This document shows positions 29,298 through 38,981 of a stretch of 64,000 bases of DNA, piece by piece. This stretch comes from Lacrimispora xylanisolvens (GTDB lineage Bacteria > Bacillota > Clostridia > Lachnospirales > Lachnospiraceae). The translations under genes were made by a program, and so were the position numbers. The notes beneath the pieces are model-generated. The model made no database searches. It had not been told where the DNA came from and was given only the letters and a program-made list of their open reading frames with translations. The first letter of the stretch is position 1, and every line of letters begins with the position of its first letter. Location: contig CP070896.1 of assembly GCA_017084465.1 (NCBI GenBank), positions 1,904,501 through 1,968,500 of the forward strand, given 5' to 3'.

Positions 29298-30878
29298 ATG
29301 ACGAAAAACAATACCATAGATTATTTTATAACAAAACAAGCAACTTTACCACTGTTTATTTCAGATTTTCTAGATATTTGTGATCCGGTTTTAACATTTG
29401 ATCAATTCATGGAGGGAATTAATTTAACAAAGTACCTGAAATGCCTGCCTGAGTATGAAACAGGACGTATCAGATATAATCCGATTAACATGCTAAAAAC
29501 GGTACTCTTTGGGTTTATGACTCAGGGGTATATGTCACTTAGAGAACTGGAGGACAGCTGTAAAGTTAATATTAGATTTATGTATCTCATGGATCATGAA
29601 CATCCGACTTACCGTACCTTTGGATATTTCATTAACGAAGTTCTCGCCAGTTCAATAAAAGAAATCTTTTATGATATCAATCAAAAGATCTTTGCAGATG
29701 AGCACGTGGATCTTAACCATATCTACATCGATGGCTCAAAGTTTGAAGCAAATGCAAACAAGTATTCCTGGGTATGGAAGAAGGCAACAGAAAAATCAAG
29801 ATACCGACTTTATGAAAAGATAACGGCTTTGCTGGAAGAAATCAACAGTACGTTAGCGTTCTCAGGACTTAAGATGTTAATAAATACGGAATACATTCCA
29901 GAAGAATTAAAAGAAATGGGATCTCGTTACGCTGATTTCTTTGAACTGGATTGTATAACATTTGTTTACGGGAAAGGTCATCGAAAGTCTGTTCAGCAGA
30001 GACAGTATGAGACTTTGTTGCAATACGCATCCAAACTGGAAGAGTATGTAGAAAAGGTGTCTATCTGTGGCCCTGATCGTAACAGTTATTCAAAACAGAT
30101 CATTCAGCTACGTTTATGCGTATCAAAACGGACTATATGGGAAATGATCAACTGTTACCCGCCTACAATGTACAGGTAGGTGTGGCAGATGAATACATAG
30201 CGGTCCTTGATGTGAATCAGTACCGTTCGGACATGGATTGTTTTATACCGCTTATGGAAGAATTCAAACGAACGTACGGATTTTATCCGGAGTATCCGAC
30301 TGCTGATGCAGGATATGGATCTTATAATAATTACTTGTACTGCGAACAGCATGGAATGAAGAAATATATGAAGTTTCCAATGTTTAAAAAAAGAAACTAC
30401 CGATAATAAGTATCATGAAGATTTATTTCGAGCTGTAAATTTAAAAAAAGAAATGAACAGGGAGATTTAATCTGTCCAAATGGAAAAAAGATTTGTATTT
30501 TCATATCGCAAGTACGTGAAAGGAAATCAATACGGACGTCAAGAGGAAGTCTACACTTGTGAGGATTGCAGCGGATGTCCTTATGTAAAACAATGTAAGA
30601 AAACAGACAAAAACCGAACCATTCGATTAAATGAAGAATTAACATCGTTTCACAAAGAAGTGATTGAAAATCTCGAAAGTATCCACGGAGCCCTTCTTCG
30701 GATGAATCGATCTATTCAAGCAGAAGGAACTTTTGGAATCATGAAAAATGATAGATGGTATAAAAGAATCGTAAGAAAAGGCATTGAATCTGTCAAGCTG
30801 GAGATTTTTTTAGTTGCTATAGGTCAAAATCTTTACAAATATCATAACAAGAAAATGAGAATATCCAAGGCAGCGTAG
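29298..30878 (+). pseudogene. IS1182-family transposase, four frameshifts
   Basis: The joined product of about 525 residues has the IS1182/IS1380-like DDE layout. An N-terminal DUF772-type region (RYNPINMLKTVLFGFMTQG, MSLRELEDSC) is followed by the first catalytic Asp in IYIDGSKFEANANKY, a long insertion, the second Asp in PTADAGYGSYNNY, a cysteine pattern EDCSGCPYVKQCKK and the C-terminal Glu region IQAEGTFGIMKNDRWYKR. Breaks are at 30092-30095 (one base missing), 30386-30392 (one extra A), 30431-30463 (net one missing) and 30484-30489 (one extra A). They may be sequencing errors, as elsewhere in the window, or real decay. Written as a pseudogene because four shifts of both signs cannot be resolved here. 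Confidence 0.8.
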
Positions 30879-30945
30879 CATAGAATTGTCCCTCCACCTT
30901 GGGGTAGGGGCAATTATACTCATTTTTAATTATCTTGATCATTTG

Positions 30946-30996
30946 AAAGGAGGATTCTCTTCCAAGCTATCGCTCAGAAGAGAATCCTCCTTTTTC
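30946..30996 (+). terminator. Hairpin terminator inside the right IS end
   Basis: 17-base perfect arms (30946-30962 and 30977-30993), followed by a T run to 30995, after the transposase. Confidence 0.85.
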
Positions 30997-31004
30997 GTAG
31001 AGAC

Positions 31005-31021
31005 TTATTTCACAGCCCCTT
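31005..31021 (-). repeat. Right terminal inverted repeat of the IS
   Basis: TTATTTCACAGCCCCTT, the exact reverse complement of 29208-29224. Confidence 0.85.
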
Positions 31022-31022
31022 A

Positions 31023-31880
31023 CTATTTTCTATTCTTTATCACTTCCCACAATCTTTCTCCGAAATTAAATACAAAAACTCCAAACAATATAATTCCACC
31101 GCCAGCCAAAGTTGAGAGTTCGGGTATTTCATCAGCCATAAGAAATCCAAAAAGGCTGGTAAGGAACGGGGTGACAAACATATAATTGCTCACCTGGGAG
31201 GTCTTTTCTGCCTTTGCAAATGCTTTAGACCATGAGACATAGGCTATCGCGCTTGAAAACACACCAAGTATCACCAGATAAACCCACTGAATGGGCGGAG
31301 CATTTGTAATCTGTCTGACAGAAACCGGAAGAAATACAGCCAGCAGGATGGTTCCAAAGAATATGCTGAATGCAGACGTCTGCAATGCGGTGTATTTCTT
31401 TGTCAGCCGGCGCTGCAAAAGATTATAAAGGCTAAGTGCCAAAGCCGCCAGAAACAACCAGACCAGTCCAATGTTAAAAGAAAGGATTCCATTCATCAGG
31501 GTAAGAACTGCCACACCCGCAAATTCAATGATTAACGCCAGCCACTGGACAGGGCTCATTTTTTCTTTATAGACAAACCGTGCAATAAAAGCTGTTAACA
31601 AAGGAACGGTTGCAATCACAATACTGCCAGTAGAAGCTGTCACCGTCTTTTGTCCCAGATTAAATGCGATCATATAAAAGAAAAATCCAAGGGCTCCAGC
31701 AAGCATAAAATATGGCAGATCCTCTCTTTGGGGCAGCTTCATTCTTGTTAAGACCCATACGATTATTAACGTACAGGAAGCAACGAAATATCTAAGAAAG
31801 CCTAAGCTGAACGGTGTAAAATATTGTAATGACAGTCTTGTCAGGACATAGGCCAATGACCAGAATATAATCGTAATCAT
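31023..31880 (-). CDS. EamA/DMT-family transporter
   Basis: 285 residues with ten predicted membrane segments in two EamA repeats. The first runs from the N-terminus (FWSLAYVLTRLSLQYFTPFSLGFLR) and the second begins near residue 145 (NIGLVWLFLAALALSLYNLLQR) and ends with the typical TPFLTSLFGFLMADEIP segment. Drug/metabolite exporters of this family move amino acids or other metabolites; the substrate is not readable. Its stop lies immediately beside the right end of the IS element, so any native terminator may have been displaced. Confidence 0.88.
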   Translation of the reverse strand: MITIIFWSLAYVLTRLSLQYFTPFSLGFLRYFVASCTLIIVWVLTRMKLPQREDLPYFMLAGALGFFFYMIAFNLGQKTVTASTGSIVIATVPLLTAFIARFVYKEKMSPVQWLALIIEFAGVAVLTLMNGILSFNIGLVWLFLAALALSLYNLLQRRLTKKYTALQTSAFSIFFGTILLAVFLPVSVRQITNAPPIQWVYLVILGVFSSAIAYVSWSKAFAKAEKTSQVSNYMFVTPFLTSLFGFLMADEIPELSTLAGGGIILFGVFVFNFGERLWEVIKNRK

Positions 31881-32011
31881 TGCATATATGTGAAAATTAT
31901 TTTTTTATTTTCATATGGATACTCCGTTTTCTTTATATGTAGTCAGGAATCAAAATCTTACCATTAATTTAACCATAATTATTATGGATTGAAAAGAGCT
32001 TATTAAAAAAC

Positions 32012-32041
32012 TTGACAATCTTTGATATGATGTGGCATAAT
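32012..32041 (+). promoter_or_regulatory. Promoter of the Mn2+ riboswitch-ATPase transcript
   Basis: TTGACA (32012-32017), 18-base spacer, CATAAT (32036-32041), directly ahead of the riboswitch. The rest of 31881-32011 is AT-rich and holds a short ATATGTGAAAAT / ATTTTCATAT inverted repeat near 31886-31915. Confidence 0.75.
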
Positions 32042-32060
32042 GTTGGGACAATATAAAATA

Positions 32061-32145
32061 CTCGTGAGGGAGTAGTTTGCGCAGGTAATGCGTGTCAAGT
32101 CAACATACTGACCAGGAACGGTCTGGCTTGTACTTAATAAACGAG
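32061..32145 (+). ncRNA. yybP-ykoY manganese riboswitch aptamer
   Basis: The aptamer carries the conserved GGGAGTAG-type loop at 32068-32075 and the second conserved loop GTCAACATACTGACC at 32098-32112, with GGTCTGGC following. The closing stem pairs CTCGT (32061-32065) with ACGAG (32141-32145). This class binds Mn2+ and turns on export genes, commonly P-type ATPases, which is exactly what lies downstream. Confidence 0.87.
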
Positions 32146-32185
32146 ACTCATGTATAGCTGTCACAGCTATACTGGGTCTCTTTTT
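32143..32185 (+). terminator. First terminator of the Mn2+ riboswitch
   Basis: GAGAC...TATAGCTGT / ACAGCTATA...GTCTC stem followed by TTTTT. The 5' arm shares bases with the aptamer closing stem (ACGAG), so formation of the aptamer and the terminator would be mutually exclusive. Confidence 0.8.
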
Positions 32186-32189
32186 GAAC

Positions 32190-32222
32190 TCGTGTATAGC
32201 GATGCTGTACGCGGGTTTTTTA
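32190..32222 (+). terminator. Second, weaker terminator in the leader
   Basis: CGTGTA / TACGCG stem followed by six T, placed 5 bases after the first terminator. The CTCGT just before it repeats the 5' strand of the aptamer closing stem, so it might compete for ACGAG. Confidence 0.55.
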
Positions 32223-32243
32223 TTTTGTAAAACAGGAGCATGT

Positions 32244-34919
32244 ATGGAGGAAAAAATGCAAGAATTTTTAGAGTCAAAACAGGAACTGATAAAACGTCTG
32301 GGCTCAGATGAGACCACCGGATTATCAACATCTCATGCGGAGAAAAACAGGGAACAATATGGCACAAACGTATTAACAAGAGAAAAACCTGAATCTCTTT
32401 TTAAACGTATCTTAAGCGCATCCAGTGAACCAATGATTCTGATGCTTATTATGGCGGGAGTCATTGCACTGATCGTTAATATTATCCGTGCTACCACCGG
32501 ATCTGAAGCGGATTTTCTGGAATGTGTGGGTATCTTCGCTGCCATTTTTCTTTCCGTTTTAATCACCGTTGTTATGGAAGGAAAAAAGTGCCAAAGCATT
32601 TGAAGCTTTATCCAAAATTAGTGACGATACCATGATTAAGGTATTACGAAATGGTGATACCACCATGCTGAGTCAGAAAGAACTCGTTGCAGGCGATATT
32701 GTTCTACTCTCTACAGGAGACAAGATCCCCGCCGATGGCAGACTTTTGCTGAGTTCGGGACTGGCTGTGGATGAATCGGCTTTAACAGGGGAAAGCGTAC
32801 CTGCAAAAAAGGATGCAGATTACATCATCACCGATGAAAAGACACCTCTTGCGGAACGCGCCAACATGCTGTATTCCGGGAATTACATTACCAGCGGATA
32901 CGGGAAAATGCTGATTACGGCAGTGGGTGATCAGACAGAAATAGGAAAAATAGCAAAGGAACTGACTGGAACAGATCGTACAAGCACACCCCTTCAGGAA
33001 AAACTGGCTCGTTTAGGCAAAACAATTACCATACTGGGAATTATCGCAGCTGCTGTTGTGTTTATTTCTGAGCTGATTTCCTTTGCAATCACCGACGGAC
33101 TTCATCTGGAAGAAGTGCTTAACGCATTTGTTACCAGCATTGTTCTGATTGTTGCTGCAGTTCCGGAAGGACTGCCTACCATCGTAGCCGTATCCCTCTC
33201 CATTAATATTATCAAACTTTCCAAGCAGAATGCGCTGGTCAAAAAATGATTGCCTCTGAAACTGTAGGGTGCATTAATGTGATCTGCTCTGATAAAACCG
33301 GAACCCTGACAGAGAATAAGATGACAGTTTCGGCATTTTACGATGGAACATGGCATGACAGGACGAATGAACTGAATTCAGACTGGCTCATACACAATGT
33401 CTGCCTTAATACAACAGCGGACATCTCCCAGGATGGAACCTTTATCGGAAACCCGACTGAGTGTGCCATGTTGAATTTTTATGAAAGCTCAGCAGCTCGT
33501 GGAACGAGCGGAAAATCCTATAAGGACGAGCGTAATGATCATGATGTCCTGCATGCATTTCCATTTTCCTCTGAGTTAAAACATATGACCACAATCAGCA
33601 AAGTTGATGGAAAAATAATATCCTATGTGAAAGGAAGTCCGGAGTGTGTATTTTCCATGTGTGCCCTCTCTGATAAGGAAAAAGCTGAAATAGAGCATTA
33701 TATTACCAAATCTCAGAAAAAAGCCATGCGTGTCATTGCCTTTGCTCATAAAGAGCTGGATCAGATGCGCAATTATGAAGAAGATCATCATCACACAGCC
33801 ATGGAAACTGATATGAAATTTGATGGTTTTGTGGCGATTTCAGATTCCCTGCGTGCCGATGTATACGAAGCTGTTAAAAACTGCCGCAGTGCCGGTATTG
33901 ACTTAAAAATACTTACCGGCGATAATATTGTTACGGCAAAAGCCATTGCTGATGAACTTCACATCTTAAACGGAGACCGGATTGCCGTGGAAGCAAAGGA
34001 AATCAGTGAACTCAGTGACGACCAGCTGTTGAAACTGCTTCCGAGAATCAGTGTAATTGCAAGAAGCACTCCCACGATTAAAATGAGAGTTGTTAAGCTT
34101 TTAAAATCACAGGGTAATGTTGTTGCCGTAACAGGAGACGGAATTAATGATGCTCCAGCTCTGAAAAATGCCGACGTGGGAATTGCCATGGGGATATCCG
34201 GAACGGAAGTTTCAAAGGAAGCCAGCGATATCGTACTTCTTGATGATTCCTTCTCCACGATTGTAAAAGCAATTGCCTGGGGACGGGGAATCTACGAAAA
34301 CTTTAAGCGTTTTATCCAGTTTCAGCTGACTGTAAATGTCTCCTCTGTAATCGTGGTGTTTACATCAATTCTGTTAGGACTGAAAGCTCCTTTTACCGCT
34401 TTACAGCTTTTATGGATTAACATTATCATGGACGGCCCGCCTGCTCTTACCTTAGGACTGGAACCCATCTATGACGATTTAATGAGCCGCACTCCTACTA
34501 AGCGCAGTGATAACATTCTGTCACGTGCTATGTTTTACCGGATCGGTTTGACCGGCTTATATATTTCTGTAATCTTTTTATGCCAGTATGTATTTAACTT
34601 TTTAGGAGCTTCAAGTGAAGAAACAGGTACGGTATTGTTCACTTTGTTTGCATTGTTTCAATTGTTTAACGCATTTAACTGCAGAGAGCTTCACACCACC
34701 AGTATCTTTAAGCATCTGCTTCAAAACAGGATTATGCTCCTTGTAATTTCCATTACCTTTGTTCTGCAGATATTAATTATCCAGTTTGCAGGCGCATTTT
34801 TCGGAACCATTCCACTGGGAATCACCATGTGGGCAAAATTGTTATTACTCAGTTTCAGTGTGATCGTGGTTTCTGAACTTATAAAGATTGTGCTGCGACA
34901 GACAGCTCAGCAAAAATAG
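32244..34919 (+). CDS. Cation-transporting P-type ATPase, Ca2+/Mn2+ type (two frameshifts)
   Basis: About 890 residues after repair, a type IIA/PMR1-like pump. Features in order: N-terminal cation-ATPase domain, actuator loop TGES (LTGESVPAKKD), M4 motif VPEGLPTIVAV, phosphorylation loop CSDKTGTLTENK, the hinge GDGINDAPALKNADVGIAMG, and the ion-binding M6 segment WINIIMDGPPALTLG. With the Mn2+ riboswitch upstream it most likely exports Mn2+, possibly also Ca2+. Breaks: A6 at 32582-32587 (five restore MEGKSAKAFEALSK) and A6 at 33241-33246 (seven restore ALVKKMIASETVG). Two in-frame ATG codons (32244, 32256) each have a purine-rich site; 32244 is used. Confidence 0.9.
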
Positions 34920-34973
34920 TCGAGAAACAATTCCCTTCTCAATGTAGAATAGGTACTGTAAGGTGGTGAAACG

Positions 34974-35843
34974 ATGGAAGAACAAATGGAAGCTGTTCAA
35001 CGGATGCAGGATTATATCATGGATCATTTATCAGAGGATATCACACTGGCCGCTCTGGCAAATGTATCTTATTTTTCACCGTGGTATTCTTACCGTCTCT
35101 TTGTACAGCACACGAATCTGACTCCGGCAAACTATATCCGGCGATTAAGACTATCCAGGTCTGCAATTAAGTTAAGGGATGAGCCCTGCAAGATTATTGA
35201 TGTAGCGGCTGAACTGGGATTTGGAAGTGTTGACGGATATCAGCGGGCATTCTTTCGGGAATTCGGCTGTAACCCCGGAGATTATGTGAAAAGACCTGTT
35301 CCTCTCTATCTATTTACCCCCTATGGTGTGAAATACCGTGCATTAAGAAGGGAGAAACAAATGGGAACTGTAAGAACCATCTTTATTCAGGAAATAGAAA
35401 AGCCAAAACGTAAGGTATTAATCAAAAGAGGAGTCAAGGCAACTGATTATTTTGCGTATTGTGAAGAAGTAGGGTGTGATGTGTGGGGACTTTTGCTGAG
35501 CATCAAATCCATAAGCGATGAACCGGTCTGTCTCTGGCTGCCTAAATCCTATATTACGCCGGGAACTTCGGAGTATGTACAGGGTGTGGAGGTACCGACT
35601 GATTATGACGGCATAATTCCAGAGGGCCTGGATGTGATTGAACTTCCCGCAGCAAGATATCTTATGTTTAAAGGCGAACCCTTTGCAGAGGAAGATTACT
35701 GTCAGGCGATTGAAGAGCTTCAGGAAGCCAGAAAAAAATATGACCCCTCAGTGATCTGTGCCCAATGGGATTTCTCCAACCCGCACATTCAGCTGGAGCC
35801 ATTAGGGCAAAGGGGTTATGTGGAGCTTTGGCCCATTAAATAA
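34974..35843 (+). CDS. AraC-family regulator with GyrI-like effector domain
   Basis: 289 residues, intact. Two AraC helix-turn-helices occupy the first 105 residues (DITLAALANVSYFSPWYSYRLF and CKIIDVAAELGFGSVDGYQRAFFREFG). From about 130 to the end is a GyrI/Rob-type effector-binding domain (TIFIQEIEKPKRKVLIKRG ... YVELWPIK), a fold that binds small lipophilic or cationic molecules in multidrug regulators. It starts about 55 bases after the ATPase and may be read through from it. Target genes are unknown. Confidence 0.88.
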   Translation: MEEQMEAVQRMQDYIMDHLSEDITLAALANVSYFSPWYSYRLFVQHTNLTPANYIRRLRLSRSAIKLRDEPCKIIDVAAELGFGSVDGYQRAFFREFGCNPGDYVKRPVPLYLFTPYGVKYRALRREKQMGTVRTIFIQEIEKPKRKVLIKRGVKATDYFAYCEEVGCDVWGLLLSIKSISDEPVCLWLPKSYITPGTSEYVQGVEVPTDYDGIIPEGLDVIELPAARYLMFKGEPFAEEDYCQAIEELQEARKKYDPSVICAQWDFSNPHIQLEPLGQRGYVELWPIK

Positions 35844-35865
35844 TTCTTTTAAGTGTATCAACAGG

Positions 35866-35910
35866 AAAACGGCATCTACTCATGAAAAGAGCAGGTGCCG
35901 TTTTATCTTT
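35866..35910. terminator. Bidirectional terminator
   Basis: AAAACGGCA... / ...TGCCGTTTT stem between two convergent genes. T tracts flank it on both strands, so it can serve the AraC-GyrI gene and the AEC transporter gene. Confidence 0.85.
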
Positions 35911-35928
35911 TTACTATAATTTACCGAA

Positions 35929-36846
35929 TTATAACACCATGCACCACAGTGGGATGGTTACAAGTGATAACAGGGTTGTCACCACCACACATTTGGTTGC
36001 GAAGATATAGTCTCCGTCATATTTAGCCGCCAGAATGGCAGTGGTGCTCCCTGCAGGCATACCAGTAAGCAGTACGGACACGCCGGATATCATAGGGCGC
36101 ACAGGAAAGAGGCGGCAGCAGATAAATACCAGAAAGGGAATGAAAAACAAACGGATCAGGGTATATTTTATAATCCCTTTATCAATAATACTTCCCGCTT
36201 TTACCTCTGCAAGAATGGTTCCGATTAATATCATGGATACAGTTGTGGTACAGCCGCCCACATTTCGAATGGTATTCTCTAAAAATACCGGCATTGATAT
36301 CTGGGTAATCATAAAAAACAGACCAATATACACTGCAACGATACATGGGTGGGTAAGAACTTTCTTTATCACTGTCTTCCTGTCCGGGCTTTCCGTAAAA
36401 TAAGAAACTCCTGCAGACCACATGACAATTCTCTGGGGAACGAGGAAGATGGACGCATACATTAATCCTTCTGCTCCGTAAACCCCTTCTGCTATTGGGT
36501 TTCCCATAAAACCGGCATTGGAGCAGACGGTTCCATACTGAAGCACCTTCTTTCGCCGTTCCGGCTCCTTATTATAAAAGGTATTGGCTATGATCAGACA
36601 GCCAAACTGAATCAGTGTGGCAATTAGCAGTATGACCGCAAACCCTTTTAATATATCCAGATTAAATTCAATGAGAAAGGAACTTATTATATTGCATGGC
36701 AGGATGAGATCAATCACCAGATCGGTCAGCACCTGTTTTGCACTGTCCGGCAGGATTCCCAGTTTTCTTAGAATCACTCCGGCTGCAACCAGTAAAAAAA
36801 GCATACCCTGCAGGTTTATAAGACTGCTATTTATCATATTTATCAC
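35929..36846 (-). CDS. AEC-family (auxin efflux carrier type) transporter
   Basis: 305 residues with about ten membrane segments in two halves: GVILRKLGILPDSAKQVLTDLVIDLILPCNIISSF near the N-terminus and VLLTGMPAGSTTAILAAKYDGD near the C-terminus are typical of the family. Bacterial members move malate, malonate or other organic acids. Its start overlaps the stop of the oxidoreductase upstream by four bases, so both proteins are made from one coupled message. Confidence 0.88.
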   Translation of the reverse strand: MINMINSSLINLQGMLFLLVAAGVILRKLGILPDSAKQVLTDLVIDLILPCNIISSFLIEFNLDILKGFAVILLIATLIQFGCLIIANTFYNKEPERRKKVLQYGTVCSNAGFMGNPIAEGVYGAEGLMYASIFLVPQRIVMWSAGVSYFTESPDRKTVIKKVLTHPCIVAVYIGLFFMITQISMPVFLENTIRNVGGCTTTVSMILIGTILAEVKAGSIIDKGIIKYTLIRLFFIPFLVFICCRLFPVRPMISGVSVLLTGMPAGSTTAILAAKYDGDYIFATKCVVVTTLLSLVTIPLWCMVL

Positions 36847-38065
36847 TCTTCTTTTGATTTCATATATTCATCCATGGCTTCTGCCACAGTCTTTGAGTAG
36901 GCCACAGCCTCTACCACTGTTCTGGCTCCTAACACCACATCTCCCGATGCAAATATGCCTGGTATGGTAGTCTGTCCGTTATCGTCTGTCATTAGGAGAC
37001 CATTCTGACTTGCTTTCAAGCCCTCTGTGGTATTTACCAGTTTGCTCTTTGGTCCCTGGCTGACAGAAATTATGGTGGAATCAGCAAAAAATTGTTCCCG
37101 CTCTTCCCCCTGGCCAATTGCTTTTCCTGTTTCATCATGGATGACGCTTACAAATACTGGACCATCATCTGTAATCTCCACAATCTGCTTTCCGAACTGG
37201 AAGTCCGCTCCGTCAAGCTTTGCATAGGCAGTTTCATGCTCACTGGCATTGCTTACGGTTCCTCTTGCATAAAGCGTCACTTTTCTGGCACCATGACGGA
37301 TCGCCGTCCTTGCCACATCCATGGCGGAATTGCCCATTCCAATAATAGCAACGGTATCTCCCAGATTATATGCATCGGGATTGGCAAGATAATCAATGGC
37401 ATAATGGACATTACCCAGAGATTCTCCCTTTACCCCCAGTGTTTTCGGTCTCCACACACCGGTACCGATAAATATACTCTGATATCCGTCACGAATTAAG
37501 TCCTTTATTTCCAGCGCTGTTCCTATGGCTGTATTGGGACGAATCTTCACTCCGATTTCCAGAAGCTTTTTCTTGTAACGTTCCAGTATGGATTTGGGAA
37601 GGCGGAATTCTGGAATTCCGTACTGTAAAACTCCTCCAACCTTATCTCTAGCATCAAAATGGTCACACTATAGCCCTTTTTAGTCAGGAGAATTGCAATG
37701 GTGATACCGGCTGGTCCTGCACCGATTACTGCTACCTTTTTTCCATTTTTCGGCATGCATTCTATTTTTAACTTATCAAATACAGTATCGGAAATGTAAT
37801 TCTCAATACTGCTGATGTGGACTGGCTGGCCTTTCTTTCCCATTATGCAGTGGCCTTCGCACTGTTTCTCATGATTGCACACCAGGGAACACACCAGGGA
37901 CATGGGATTATTTTCAAATACCATCTCTCCCGCTCTGTTTAAATCCCCTTCTTTAAATGCCTGAATCATCTGGGGAATGGCAGTCTGTATGGGGCACCCC
38001 TGCCGGCATAATGGTTTTTTGCAGTTTAAGCATCTGTTTGCTTCATCAATTACATGTACAGCCAT
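36843..38065 (-). CDS. GltD-like NAD(P)-dependent flavin/iron-sulfur oxidoreductase (frameshift)
   Basis: About 407 residues after repair. The N-terminal domain has cysteine motifs RCLNCKKPLCRQGCP and CSLVCNHEKQCEGHC for [4Fe-4S] clusters. The FAD-binding VAVIGAGPAGI is at about 110 and the NAD(P)-binding VAIIGMGNSAMD in the middle; it ends with GIFASGDVVLGARTVVEA. This is the layout of the glutamate synthase small subunit and related dehydrogenases (NfnB, dihydropyrimidine dehydrogenase PreT). No large subunit is nearby, so its partner and substrate are open. The break is in A4 at 37666-37669, where five restore VTIFDARDKVGGVLQYGIPEFR. Confidence 0.85.
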
Positions 38066-38131
38066 AATTTATTTTCCTTTCGCTTTTGCTCTCTATTATT
38101 TTTTCCATTTATAATTGTTCTTATGTTGCAC

Positions 38132-38143
38132 ATTGTATACAAT
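38132..38143. promoter_or_regulatory. Palindrome ATTGTATACAAT upstream of the oxidoreductase-AEC operon
   Basis: A perfect 12-base palindrome about 70 bases before the 38065 start, downstream of a possible minus-strand TATGAT box. The TTGTATACAA core resembles GntR/FCD-type operators. The rest of 38066-38260 is AT-rich with long A runs. Confidence 0.4.
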
Positions 38144-38260
38144 TCAATGTGTTGGACACATCATATCACATTCAAAATAAGAAAATCAATAGACATGTAT
38201 CATGTACAAAAAAAAATAAATTATGTCAAAAAAATATCGAATTTACCTGGCTTTCTCCAG

Positions 38261-38328
38261 AAAAAAAGAGAATCCAAAGCTCTTTGTGCACCTGTAAAAA
38301 ACAGGCAGCAAAAAACCTTAAATTCTCT
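38261..38328 (-). terminator. Terminator after apt
   Basis: AGAGAAT / ATTCTCT outer arms with an inner CCTG / CAGG stem; on the minus strand the stem is followed by seven T. It starts about 11 bases past the apt stop. Confidence 0.75.
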
Positions 38329-38338
38329 TACCAGGTGA

Positions 38339-38863
38339 TTATTTACCCTCGTAGATAATCATCGCATCTACATCATATCCCTTAAGTCTGTCTCTACCGT
38401 TTAATCCGGCAAGTTCCATGATAAAACAGATCTTAACCACTTCGCCGCCCAGTTCTTCCACCAGCTTAATAATGGCTTCAATGGTTCCACCGGTTGCGAT
38501 CAGGTCATCGATAATAACTACTTTCTGTCCCGGTTTAATGGAATCCTTGTGAATCTCTACTGTAGCTTTGCCGTATTCCAGTTCATAATCTGCAGAAAGA
38601 ACTTCTCTTGGAAGTTTTCCCTTCTTACGCACAGGTATAAAGCCTTTGTGTTCTGCATAGGCTACCGGCACACCAAAAATAAAGCCTCTGGACTCAGGCC
38701 CGATTACAGAATCATATTCCACTCCTTTTAACATCTGACGAACGCCTTCCACAGCCATGGAAAGTCCGTCCGGGTCTTCCAGAATGGTAGTCACATCACG
38801 GAATACAATTCCTGCCTCCGGAAAATCCGGAATGCTTGTGACATAATCTTCTAATTTCTTCAT
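38339..38863 (-). CDS. apt: Adenine phosphoribosyltransferase
   Basis: 174 residues, full length. The PRPP-binding loop VVIIDDLIATGGTIEA and the adenine-pocket segment FRDVTTILEDP are clear, as is SVIGPESRGFIFG. It converts adenine and PRPP to AMP in purine salvage. In related genomes apt often lies beside relA; here they are 19 kb apart. Its own terminator follows. Confidence 0.96.
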   Translation of the reverse strand: MKKLEDYVTSIPDFPEAGIVFRDVTTILEDPDGLSMAVEGVRQMLKGVEYDSVIGPESRGFIFGVPVAYAEHKGFIPVRKKGKLPREVLSADYELEYGKATVEIHKDSIKPGQKVVIIDDLIATGGTIEAIIKLVEELGGEVVKICFIMELAGLNGRDRLKGYDVDAMIIYEGK

Positions 38864-38981
38864 CTTCTATCCCTCATAATCATAAAATTTTCCTGCAGCT
38901 TTTCACGCCGACTCACCTATTATAGCGCAAAGAATCTATACAGGCAAATATTGTTTTACATTCTTCTATATTATATTCCAG

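Larger units (their letters stand above)
29208..31021. mobile_element. IS1182-type insertion sequence
   Basis: An element of about 1.8 kb bounded by perfect 17-base inverted repeats, with one DDE transposase gene and a hairpin terminator just inside each end. It lies between the lsr locus and the eamA gene. No target-site duplication could be recognised with confidence next to the ends. Its right end overlaps the eamA stop region by only a few bases. Confidence 0.85.

Noticed and set aside
30386..30489. Programmed ribosomal frameshifting in the IS transposase at its A-rich runs
   Set aside because: Four shifts of both signs are needed. As far as I know, IS1182-type transposases are made from a single frame, and the same error type occurs across the whole window.
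31886..31915. ATATGTGAAAAT / ATTTTCATAT inverted repeat as a terminator or operator
   Set aside because: AT-rich, weak stem, upstream of eamA where a terminator has no gene to end; no supporting signal.
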